Positions 40,101-51,666 of a stretch of 64,000 bases of DNA are shown piece after piece. Positions within the stretch are counted from its first letter, which is position 1, and each line of letters starts with the position of its first letter. The notes under the pieces are model-generated. The model had not been told where the DNA came from. It was given only the letters and a program-made list of their open reading frames with translations, and ran no database searches. A program made the position numbers and the translations under genes. This stretch comes from Crotophaga sulcirostris (Eukaryota > Chordata > Aves > Cuculiformes > Crotophagidae). The stretch covers positions 501,104 through 565,103 of the forward strand of contig VYZB01000217.1 of the NCBI GenBank assembly GCA_013397455.1, given 5' to 3'.

Positions 40101-43100
40101 TTTGCTGTGTTGCAACATCAGAGCATCGCTGGGGCAGGTTCATTGACAGCACAGACCTTATTAATGACAAACTTGCCTTTGTGCAGAAGTTTGCTAAATG
40201 GCCTCTCTTTAGATTGGTGCAGTGTTACAGTCTTTATTATACTGTTCATCTCCATCATCAAGTTAGTAAATTAGCCTTTAGGTGTGTGAAGAATCCACAT
40301 GACGTGTAATTGCAGAGATAAGAAATACGATGCTGTGTCCTGTGGGACACATAGGAATGTTGTATTTGGGGCTGCAGGGAAGTTTAGAGTTTGAATCAAC
40401 ACTGCTTTCAAATAACTGTTAGTACAATTCTCAGTTATTTACAATGGCGCAATCTTAATCCCACAATGAGCTCATGGATATGTATCTTATGCTAAACCAG
40501 ATACATAATACAAACAAAATATTCAACCCTACCCTCCTCATAATGGTAGAGGGTTTTTTCCTCCTATGAGGGCATAAACTGCCACATAACTACATAGTCT
40601 TAACAGAGCAGAAAAATACACTGCCAAGAAACCTCCATTACTTTTTTAACTTTATGAGGGAAACCTGTTCCACAAAAAGAGGAAAACAAATCAGCATTTC
40701 CTGTGCTCTGCAGCAGTTGAAAAGGAACTTTTTTAGTCTGTGGTGTCCTGCAGATGGAAGAGGCTCCCACGGAAGGAATTCTTATTAAGAACTAACTGGA
40801 AACCACTAGAAGCTGCTCAGCTTCTACTGACAATAACTGAAGCTGCATGGTTATTTTCTTACCCACAGCCTTGGAAAAAAGGCCCTTAGTGCGAATAGAA
40901 GTTTCATATGGAATGTTCAGCAGTAAAAATACCTATATCTGTTGTCACATATACTAAACCTCAGCCATTTTATCTCCATTTATTCTTCAAAAGAAGAGAG
41001 TTAGCATGTGAAAAGCCCTCTGATTGATTTATATGTCTCTCTTTGCCAGTGCTACAGGCTTCTCCTGCTGCAGTTCCTAAACATGCTCTAAAACATGTCC
41101 TTAAGCTTCTCTCCTTTTAAAGAGTCCTATCTCATAAACTGGTATTTGTCCAAGGCCCTCTCCACTGCCTGGTGTATTTTTTCTGCTCACAAAGCATTTC
41201 ATTGGCCTGCTCTAGACTCCCAGCCAAGGAAAGGTTGACGATTCCTTCTGAAATAATTATGTTTTATGACTTTTCTTTTCTTCAACAGATATTCTCTTTT
41301 TTACTTCATTCTTTACCTATGCTTATGCTGCATTTTAAATTTACTCTTGTGCTTGAGTACCATCTGGCTATGCTGAACTGGGAGACAGAACTGTTCGTAG
41401 TGTAGCTTTGAGTCCTAGGTATCAATCAGCACAGCTCTGGTTGTGCCACAGTTAGGACATCAACAGGTTGCCTTCTGGAGGGGCACAACCTTTGTTTCTG
41501 CAGACCTCTGCGGATAAGCAACTTTCACTTTGAGTATTCTCACTTAGGTATTGTCTTTGGGAAATTTAGGTTTCATCTTAATTGACATAGAGATGGTAGA
41601 TGGTAGCATTATTTAATTTGAGGAAGGAGTAAAAAATTGATGATGGCAGAGGTGTTTCTATTTTTGGAGAATACTCACTTCCATATTTCTTTCAGTACTG
41701 TAGACGTGAGCATATTAACTTAGCTGGTGAAAAAATAGTACTTTGAAATATCTTGTAAAAATGGTTTTAATCTTCTTGTTGTATGTGGGTCTATTCTTCA
41801 GCATAAAAATATTGTTTGATATTTTGTTCATTTGGGTTAGGGAAAATATTTTCAGAAATTTTATCCTTTACCTTTTAATATACTTTTCTGTAGATGTAGC
41901 TTTTGATGTGAACATTTTTATATAGTCCCTATTTCAGGGAAAAACAAGTCCTGATGTTTTTAATATTTTTTTAACATGGTCAACATCTATAATCAAAGCT
42001 ATTTACGAAGATATTTCTGTGGGATACACAAAGACACTTTTGCAGAGTCATTGAATGGGCAAGACAGGTTGACTATTTTCTTTAAAGTTTAATTGTGATG
42101 CCTGTCTTTAGTAATAGGATTGCTTCCTGAAGACATATATCGAAACCAAATTCTACTCGTGTTCTCTTATGCCATTACAACTAAATGATGTACTTTGTAT
42201 ATTGCATAAAGGATATATCATTAATGGTGAAGATTTGACTAGGTACTCACCTACTGTAAATACTTCTAATCTTTATTACCGTGACACCCAAACAAGAACC
42301 AAGAATGAAGTCTCCTTGTACCAAACACAGGTACAGACAGGGAATAATAGACAGATTTGTACTTCACTATGGGTATTTGACTACTACACTCACTACAGAA
42401 AGCATGAGGGATATCTAAGGAAGTATAAAAATGTCTGGAGAAATATGAAAATTAATTATTTTTCCTTATCAATTCACTGCTTTTATTCCTATTTTGTGAC
42501 TGTATCTTCTTTATTATTATACCCTGTCCCACCCTATTGCTGTTGTTAGCCTTGTATATATTTTTTTTTTTTTAGAAAACATATGGTATGCAATGGGATT
42601 AAAAACTGTACTATGAGGTAAAATATAATCTAAACTGGTTACTGATGCCAATCAACTGATCACATTGGAATTACTGTCTATGGCTTCTTCAAACATTCAA
42701 ATTATGAGCTTCATCTAAGGGCAAGGATAAAACCTTGACTATAAATACCAGAAATGCTTTAGTTTAAGCTACACTTACATCTGAGAGTTCTCCCTCCTCC
42801 ACCTCCCTTCTTCCCCCTCAAAAAATAAAAAAAAAATAAAAAGGAAGACCTGTATTGATTTCATGTTTCTCTAAGCTTGCAGTAGCCCATAGTACAAAAA
42901 TTTCAGTTGGCTACAACATCATTTCTCCGGAGGGCCGGCTCTTAGCAGAGTGGAAAGGAATGAGAAGAAATGGGGAAAAAAAATTATGTTAAGGCCACAG
43001 GTTTGATGTCCAATACAATTACCTCAGCTTTGTCTACTGGTACACTTAGTCTCAGGATCCCTGTTAAGCTTGGTTAGGGAAAAGGGTTGAGGGAAGTGTG

Positions 43101-45699
43101 GTCTATGGGGGCCTCCCACAGGTTCTCTTCCTTCACCAGGCAGCTTGAGAGGGTGGTGTGAGTGAGGAGCCTGAAGGAAGGTTTCCTGTGAACTTGTAAG
43201 CTGGCAGATGCTGCTATCACTGTATCTGCTGCCCCTGGAGCCTAGCAGGCTAAGCCTGCAAGTGCTCCTGGAAAAGCAGGAAACACAGAGTAACTGGGGA
43301 TATTTTTCATGCCAAATTTCATATGCCTTGCTATGGAGTCTGCACATAAATTCTGTCTGTGATTTATATTATACTGGATCAATGCAGTCCTCTTTTCTTC
43401 CTTTTCTGGGGGGTGTGGAATCACTAATTTTAAAGTTATATTTAGTTAGTGCTTTTAAGAAACATTTGAGCATACTCAGCAAGGCACCCCAGTACCCTGA
43501 AGTAAATTCTTAGATAGCCCATAGAAAAGGCAATCACCTAGTACTGCCAATCTACTGAAAAATGAGCAAAAAAGTGAGTGTTTTGCCAGGAGCACTCAGC
43601 TTACAGTAAGTTCAGACCTGTAATTAAACGTACTTTTCAAAAATTGTACTTTGGCCCTCAACAATTTTGTAGAAAGAGATTACTTTCCCTATAAATCCTT
43701 CTTCTGTTTGATGAAGTCTTTCATCTTACTTGCAAAATTACATGTCCTAAGCATTTCCCTTGCTTATCCCGCCTAGCAACCCACTATGCTTCCCTTCTCC
43801 TTCTTTGTACAACTCAGATACTGTTTCTTAATTGTCACTGAGGAACTTGTCTACCTCATTTTACGTACCAAATTGTTTCGTTCCTTGCACTATGAAGCTT
43901 GATGGGCAGGTGTGTGTGGGTGTTATGTTCATATGCCTTGGGTCTAATTTACTTTTATTTGGGAAACCTTTCTTTTAACAAATAGGAGGGATCAAATGGA
44001 CTTCAACAACAGCTTTATGGTATGAATAACATTAGGAAATAGTCACTACTGTATGGAAGTAATAATGAAGGGGACTGTATGAATTCTTGATAACCATTAG
44101 TGCAAAAAAATATTCCTTTTGTAGAAGATCCCCTATTCTGAAATGACAGCTTTTTCCTCTCTTGTGAATATGAAGTGCCAGATTATTAATTCAATCGCTG
44201 CCTCTTTTTCAAGGCATTGCTTATGATTCTGCCCTGTCCTGTCACTGTAGATTATTAGCATTAAACACACATGCAGAGCCATAAATTTACAAGATGCATT
44301 CCCTATCTGAAAAGCTTATGGTCTAAATGAGATATGAGAAATTCACAGGAAAACACAAGACAACAGTTCAGGAAAGGCAGTGGGTAAGGATTATTATTCA
44401 TTATTTAAATTAAGGAGTAAGAACTGCACAAAGAGGTATGTGCCAGGAGAAATTTGAAAAAGAAGGTGGGGGGTACTCGGTAGCTAGGAAAAGGAAAACT
44501 GTTCAAAACAGAGGACTGGAACGGATTCTGAGATAACACATCAAAGGCTTTCATTAGTAAATTAATGGTCAGATTCCTCTTTGATTGCTACTGGTTCTCA
44601 CTTCTTCAACTGTGATTCTGCACATTGGTCTCTGCATCTTGTCTGCTTCTTTTTTTAACATGTGGTCTGGAAAACTGAAGGGGTAGAGACTCTTTTATTC
44701 TGTAATTATTGACAATTGTGGCTAATAGTGCTCTGGATAGTATTTACAAATGTTCTACATTTTGAAAATCAAGCCTTGAATAGAAGCCACTGTCACAATG
44801 TCACAATTATTTGTTTGTTTAGCGGTGGCTGCCATAAAAAAATGTTTATACCTTACATGGTTCAGATGAGCAGTCAGCTGTCAAAACAACTTAGCCTGCA
44901 TATAAGAACCCATATCTCAATCATATTTTTCTCAGTGATCTCATGCTCCTGGTGTTCTCTCCTCCCAGCCTTGTTTTTTTACATTTTTTTGGGGAGGCAA
45001 TTCTTTACTTTTTCCTTTTGTTTTTATTTCTCTGAGTACTATTCCATAAAAATATTCAATGTGGGTTACTAAAGACTAAGACAAAACCACTAGTCAGTGA
45101 ACTTCCACTTTCTTCTTTAATGTGTTTTAATGAAGTTATTTTTTTAAGTTGTATTCAATTTGAAGCATTTGTTGTGCAGTGACTGCCGATATGTGCTGAG
45201 TAGCTGTGGCTCAAAACCACAAGATCCTTGAAATTCACACCCTTAGGACAGTTGACTGGATATTATTAGATATTTCAGTTTCAAATGTTGGCTAATGGTC
45301 TCTTTCCAGTAAAGGATTTTCAAAACATTTTACATTTTATGAAATAGAAGATTTTAATGACTTTGAAGAAGCTCTAAGTTTAATAACCTTTTTGGTTTTA
45401 GTTGGGGATGGAGGAAATAAAGGAAAGGGGACTTACGGCATTGAAAATAGTAGAACATATGCATATAGTGAGACCTTCTTAAATCATATGCTTAAAATGA
45501 AATACTTTTAGTAACTGAACTGCTTTCAGATTTGTGAACACTGAGTGATGCATGCGGACCACCACTTTGGAAAGTCGGTTCTTTTTTTGAGGTTAAATAA
45601 CTAAACAAGAAATGAGAAGCATACCATGACACAAAATCTTCTCAAATAAATTGCTGGATGTGTGCATCAAACAAACAGGGAATACAAGGCTTTCCTGTT

Positions 45700-46620
45700 A
45701 AATTATAACTGTGACTGCAGAGTTCCATTTATGCATCATTTTATCTGCTTCAATTTGTCTATTTTCTCTATGACAGACAGTAAAAGATAACAGACGCAAT
45801 TTAAAACCTGTTTCTCCTCTTATCTTAACTTCTTGTCTGTTTTGTCCAGGTTAGCTGTTTTTGCCAATAGGTTAACTGATGTCCAGTTTGGATTTAGTTT
45901 GTTCAAAGAGATGCATTCTAAAGCCCCAAATACCTGTCATCAGTCAGCAAACACAGTTTGTGCTTGACTTTTAGGAAATGTTCCTCATGAGAGGGCTGTC
46001 ATATCTTTTGTTATATGGCTTGAAAAAGTGTTTATATCCCTCTATGGCTTTATAAAGCACCGAGCTCATTTAAATAATTGTACAGTCATTTAGTTAATGT
46101 GTTCTTTTTTAAACTTGCCTAACCATGGTGAATGTAGTTTTGATGGCAAAAGAGCCCCTTTTATGTAACAGCATTTTTCTTCTCCCTCCTCCACCCCCAC
46201 CTCACAAAATAAATGCAACACAATTATTTTACTGCTGAGAAATTAGCTCATTTGCAAATGCCACCTTGGAACACAAGAAGAAAGGCATTTATTGAAGCAC
46301 TAATAAAGGCACCATGTTAGAATAATTTTATGCTGACGGGCCCACAATCACTCAATATTTTAAGAGCTGTCATCACACCAGCATGAGCTGCATGCAGAAG
46401 TACAAATTTATGCTGTGACATCACGGCACTAAAAGTGTAATTGGAATAAAATTACAAAGCTTCACTCTAGCATTCAACAGCAAGACGGAACACTTTAGAT
46501 GTCCATCCTGGGCTGATCCTTTGCTATGCAACACTGTACCACGTATTCTGTTAACACTTGAAGTATTACGACACAGATTTCTGAAGAGTTCAATGTCCTT
46601 CAAGTATTTCCAGAGTGAGC
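45700..46620. promoter_or_regulatory. Candidate conserved noncoding cluster (inference)
   Basis: About 0.9 kb has no open frames, no repeat and dense TAATT, ATGCAT, TTATG and CATTTAAATAATTG-type words embedded in non-repetitive sequence, for example around 46050-46110 and 46230-46330. This texture is typical of deeply conserved developmental enhancers in gene deserts. The claim rests on visual impression only and needs alignment to other vertebrates. Confidence 0.2.
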
Positions 46621-47133
46621 TTTCAATGGGTACTCAATGACCTGTGTTGTTAATACACAGTACAGTGCACACTAGCAGAAAGTTGGAAGAATATCAAGCC
46701 AGCAAAAGCCACCATTTTAAGTCTTTAGATATGGATAATTAAGCAAGTAGCCTCTACACAATGGCTGAGGACCTAATACTATCATTTTTCAATGAGTCAA
46801 TAAATTCCAGTCATGGCTTGTGGTTAAATACTAAGCTTTAACTTAACTGCTTTTAAATGAGCACATCTGCATAAGAACTATAACTTAAAATTCAGCCTTT
46901 TGACTTTTACCACATCTTTATTCCTTATTGTAACTACGAAAAAATAAAAAAAAAGGAGTTGACAATAGATGTAGGTGAAATATGGGAAAGTGCAATGAAT
47001 TACATGTCATGTTTAGACATAATATTCTACTTGCAATCTAGCGTTCTGTACCTAAGCTACAAGACCTTTCAGCATAATCAGACATGCTTTGCACCACCGT
47101 ACAAGTAGACATGCTGATTCTTATTTTTCTTAG

Positions 47134-47247
47134 ATTGCTTTATATCATGAACTTCTACTAGAACCACGAGACAAGACCTATATCTGTGTGATTAAACCTA
47201 CTTATCCAGACCCTGATTTTATTAAAATGAGTTTACGAAAGAAGTAA
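47134..47247 (+). other. Candidate terminal coding exon (unproven)
   Basis: The acceptor ATTCTTATTTTTCTTAG ends at 47133. The phase-0 frame is open for 37 codons and ends at TAA (47245-47247). It starts IALYHELLLEPRDKTYICVI and ends DPDFIKMSLRKK; the other two frames are closed. A weak donor (GAA|GTAACT at 47244) overlaps the stop, so it could instead be a 110 nt internal exon. The translation is not AT-bias junk in appearance (charged and proline residues spread through it), but I recognise no family. A 37-codon open stretch is common by chance. Confidence 0.15.
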
Positions 47248-49007
47248 CTCTCTCGAAGGCCATCTGCTTGTGCTGTTGCAAGACTAATGTAAGTGAAATT
47301 AAGGTAAGGCTAGGCTGGGGGAGCTGGTGACCTTCAGAAATAGGAAAACTGTGGGATGCAGTTTTTCAATAGCAATTTAGATTGGATTACTCTGGGTGCA
47401 GTCATGGTTGTTGGTAAAAAAGTTTCCCATAGCACTTTATATACCTTGTTTAATATACCTAATTTTGTTTTTAATAGGTCTGAAATGAGATTGTCTCTCT
47501 TGTTAATTCTCTCATTAATGAAAAACAGATTTATTACCGAACATGAAATTGCAATGAGAGAAACTTAGTAGGGGGTTAGTAGTACCAGGGGCTCCCAAAC
47601 TGAAGGTGTCCTGGTGTGGCTGTGCACTACAGATCCAGAAGATGCTCGACCAGGCTGTCAGCTCAGCCAGGCACCTGCATTTCACGTGCTTAAAACTGCC
47701 CTGACTCCCAGCCCTGGTGAATGCTTTCAGAGGTACCCATGTTGCCATGGTCCTTGAGATGGGGTTGTGGTGCTGGAGGCTTCTTGGGCTGTGGAGGGAG
47801 CAGACAGGAAAGAGGACTGTGCCCATTTTCTCCCCAGTTCTGCCACCGATGCTATAAACCTTTTGTCATTTCTATATTTAGACTATCACAGTATTTCAAG
47901 TCCGTTTATTATTACTAAATGCTACGCATTTTTCATTATTTAAATCAGATACAAGCTGTCTCTGTGAACTTGTGGCATTTAGCTTGCCTACTCTCAGACA
48001 AAGTTGCCAAAGACTTATTTTCTTAATGAGATCAGTCATGGCAAATTCAAGACCCATACAAAGTCAGTTATTTATTTATTTGTGTTGTAGACTGAAGAAA
48101 CATAAACAAACAACTGAGGCCACAGAGACATTTATTCATCAAATAGGAATGTTTTGTTTAATCTGAAATAAAATGAGGCACTGTATTTCTGCATTTTTAA
48201 CGTTTTTTAAAAATAAATTTAATCTAACTTTGAAAACTGCTTTCAAATTTAAGGAATGGAAATATTTTGCTTAGAAAATGTAATAATGGTGGTATAGCAA
48301 ACATTCTCTTCTTTATTTTTTCTTTTTTTTTCCCAAAGCTATTTAAGCTTAGAGCAAAATTCAATATAAATTTTATTTGTCCTTCTGAAAAAAGAATAAC
48401 TTGACAGATGTAAAAAATATGTCCAAGAAAACTGTTGTGTATGCCGCGACCAAGAAGAAAATATGCAGAGCTCTCAAAATGACTTTTTTGTCTCTCTCTC
48501 ACCTCCTGTGCCTCTGGGCACAGTCAGATGTTGCACTTTCCTGCTGCCTTGGAAGGTAAAGCCCTCTCGGACTGGCATGGAGGCTCCTGACCTCTAGAGC
48601 CAGAACTAGGCTCCTTTGCTTGCCCTCTATCAACTGGCAGCTTCTGTTTACCTTATGAAGTGAGAGACAGTGACAGCAGGAGTCACATCATCCCTGATCC
48701 TTCTCCAAAATGTTCTACCCTTATGTGTCCCAGGTGTGCAGAATATCCCCAGTCACCTCTGTCTCACAGCTGCAGCTGCTGCCATCCCTCAGCACAAAGC
48801 CAGAAGTAAAACTCCAAATGGCACCAGGAAAGAAAGACAAAGAGGAAGGAGGTCTGTTTCGTAGCAATGTTTTCTATAGTTGACTTTCCTAGAAATTATT
48901 TAAAATGTGAAACACATTTGGAGACAAAGCAACTGGAGGTATGTTTTTTTAAAATGGGAGGATCATACATGTGATTCTCATACTTAATACCATCTTCCCA
49001 TTTTTAG
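47248..49007. other. Unique DNA with two G+C-richer patches
   Basis: The patches 47570-47850 and 48490-48870 are visibly richer in G+C than their surroundings. They carry chance-like frames, including 103 codons on the minus strand at 47515-47826. No gene or repeat is recognised. They might be old unrecognised transposon or exon remnants. Confidence 0.4.
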
Positions 49008-49113
49008 ATGACTTGCTGCTCTCAAATGAGTATGTGCTGAAATTTCCTATTTGGAAACTATCCAGTGAGCATGGAAATATTCCCAGACTTGAGAAGCTGG
49101 CAAACATGATGAG
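49008..49113 (+). other. Candidate coding exon (unproven), 106 nt
   Basis: The acceptor CATCTTCCCATTTTTAG ends at 49007 and a donor (ATGAG|GTAGAT) starts at 49114. Exactly one frame is open: two bases complete a split codon, 34 codons follow and two bases remain. It reads DLLLSNEYVLKFPIWKLSSE and continues to PRLEKLANMM. The phase is compatible with a downstream acceptor at 49492 (CTCTTCCTACAG), after which nine codons lead to a stop at 49518-49520. The phase does not match the 47134 candidate. The family is not recognised. Confidence 0.17.
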
Positions 49114-50727
49114 GTAGATTTTACAATAACTACTATTTTATATATCTTTGATTTATTCTCTTCTTCTCATTTCAATCCAAACACATATGCTCATAATTTT
49201 CAAAATATGCCTCGTTATTTACTGTAGTAATAAACAAGTTAAATGAAAACAAGAATATTTTCAAGACAAAAAAAAAGAAAACCAATGCAGAAGAGAGCAA
49301 ATTTTTGATTCCTCTTGCCACTAATTCATCACACTGGAATTCTGTGGAGATAAGTAGGAACAATTACTTCTGTTCAACAGATGTGTGAAGTCCTGTAAAT
49401 GGGACTTTAAACTGTGGTAAAAGGCTTTCCTTCTAAGAGAATTTGTTTTGAGAGACTGTTTTGTAACTGTAACATTTGTACTCTTCCTACAGCCACAGTT
49501 TTGTCTTCCGGTCCCTGTAACACCAATTCTCACCTATAGGATATCTCACGAAACATAGCGTTGGAGCAAGTAGGTCTTACAGGCATTAAAAAATAAGAAA
49601 AGTCATTGTGAAACTACAATACTTTACTCTTGTAAGCTGGTTGAACCTCACTTTGATTCTGTGCCTTTATTGTTAATGGAAGCTGTTGCATTGCCACAAG
49701 AAAAAAAATACCTGCTGAAAAAAACCTATTTGCTTTTATCTTGATTCTGTTGCCAGAAGGTTGTTAATTTGAAGATGGTAGCACTTTCGCATTTTAGAGA
49801 AGTGAAATCTAGGGTACGTGACCCAAGGCCATACTTTTCAGGAGAGCTTTTTGTAACGGCAAGGCTCCTGGAAAAGGCCCTGTAACTCAGCAAATTAGCT
49901 ATCAGTCAGCACAAAAGACCTGTGAATAACGGCTGCTAGAAGACCAAGGAAACACATAATCCTAAAATTAAGATTTACAGTGTCCATTAACTTGAAAATG
50001 GAAATTAAAGTATTAATTTATTTACTTCAAATGTAGACTTGTCATCTTTTGTGAGTGATTTTGCATATTGATTTTCACTGAAAAAAGCCCCAAATCTGCC
50101 TTTATCTACTCCATGTTACAAACTCTCCATTATAAAATGTAATCCATTTGAAATCTTTCTAAAAGCATACCCTTAACTACTTACACACATTTTTAGCAAT
50201 GAAGACCTCAGTTTTGAAGACCTTATCACAGCCTGACCACTGGACAAACATTATTGGTCCTGTTGCTCACCAACATGGAAGAACAAGGGATAATAAGATG
50301 AGTGGCAACCTGGACTGCAGTGATCATGCACTAGTGGGATTCACAATTGCGAGGGAAATGGGCCAGATGAAGAGTAGAGTCAGGGTGTTATATTTTAGAA
50401 CAGCAAACTTGCAGTTTTTAAGGAATTAGTGGATGGGCTGCCAGGAAACTGTCTTTAAGAACACAGGAAATGTACAGAGCTGGCCGGTCATTTTTCTTAA
50501 AGCACAAGAGCTATAAATTTCCAGATGTAGGAAACTGAGCAAGGAAGGCAGGAGACCAGCATGGGTCAGTAAGGACATCCTGGTCAAAATAACATGTGCA
50601 ATGGAGTTGCACAGGCAGTAGAACCAAGTATGTGTCTCCTGGAAAGAATACAGGGACATTGCCTAGATGTGTAGGTATCGTATTAGAAAAGCTAGGGCAC
50701 AGCTGGAGTTGAGTTTGGTGACACATG

Positions 50728-50792
50728 GTAATAACAACAGCAACAAAATAACAACAAGCACCATAACAACAACAATAACAATAATAATAATG
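50728..50792 (+). repeat. (AAC)n/(AAT)n triplet tract inside CR1 ORF2
   Basis: About 20 AAC, AAT and related triplets sit where the CR1 linker would normally encode the stretch just before the FYKYIG block. Because the unit is three bases long, the expansion does not shift the frame by itself. It probably grew from an AAT/AAC (asparagine) codon pair. Confidence 0.85.
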
Positions 50793-51001
50793 TTTTTTAC
50801 AAGTACATTGGCAAGAAAAGGAAGATTGAAGAAAATGTAGCCCCCCTAGTAAAGAAGACAGGAGAGCTGGTGATAATTGCCGTGGAGAAAGTTGAGGTAC
50901 TCAACAAACTTTTTTGCCTCAATTTTTAATGATAATCTCTCAAGTCCCTGAGCCTCAAGACAGACTGAGGGAATGAAGCTTCTCCCATCACAGGAGAATC
51001 A

Positions 51002-51666
51002 CAGATGGTAGGAACTGGAAGAGACCTCTGGAGTTCTTTTTGGTCAATTTCCCTGCTAAAACAGGTTCACCTACAGCAGATTGCATGGGAGTATGTCCAG
51101 GTGGGTTTTGAATATCTCCAGAGAAGGACACTCCACAAACTCTGGCAGCCTGTTCCAGTGATCTGTTGCCTTCACAGTGAAGAAGTTTTTCCTCATGTTA
51201 AGGTCGAACTTCCCATGTTCTAGTTTGCACTCGTTACTCTTTTTCCTATTGTTAGGCACTACTGAGAAGAATTTGGACCCATCCTCTTGACAACTGACCC
51301 TTAGATATTTTTAAGAATCGATAAGATCCCCTCCCAGTCTTCTCTTTTCCAGGCTAAACACACCAAGCTCATAACAGAGATGTTTCAGCCTCCTTACCAT
51401 TTTTGTGGCCCTCTGCTGGACTCTTTCCAGTAGTTCCTTGTCTGTCTTACACTGAGGAGCTCAGAACTGGACACAGTACTTCAGATGCAGTCTCACTAGG
51501 CTAGAGTAGAGGGGGGCGATAACCTCCCTTGACCTACCAGCTACAGTCTTCTTAATACGCCCCAGGACACCTCTGGCCATGAGGGCCCATTGCTGGCTCA
51601 TCGTTAACTTGTTGTCCACCAGGATTCCCAGATCCTGCTTAACAGAGCTCCAGGTATTTCTCCTCC
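51002..51666 (-). mobile_element. CR1: Nested CR1 LINE 3' part, about 665 bp
   Basis: The minus-strand frame runs from WSSVKQDLGILVDNKLTMSQ (51650-51590) through RIKKTVAGRSREVIAPLYSS, then LEHGKFDLNMRKNFFTVKAT (51220-51160) and WNRLPEFVECPSLEIFKTHL to the terminal LPCNLL (about 51075). The 3' UTR begins with the reverse complement of CAGAGGTCTCTTCCAGTTCC. The flanks GAGAATCA (50994-51001) and GAGGATCA (51667-51674) form an 8 bp target-site duplication with one change. It is 5'-truncated and carries indels, so it is dead, but younger than the element it split. Confidence 0.94.

Larger units (their letters stand above)
30613..47133. other. Unique DNA, no gene recognised; several conserved-noncoding-like blocks
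   Basis: No interspersed repeat is recognised in about 16.5 kb, which is notable between repeat-rich flanks. Simple repeats are a 17-base A run (31164-31180), a (TA)7 at 33205-33219 and poly-T near 42560. The blocks 32500-32930, 39540-39770, 40060-40290, 44170-44310 and 45700-46620 have the texture of vertebrate conserved noncoding elements. A noncoding exon-like segment with strong splice sites (TTTTTTTCAG|G near 39070, GTAAGT near 39163) has stops in all frames. A G+C-richer patch occurs at 43030-43300. Confidence 0.45.
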
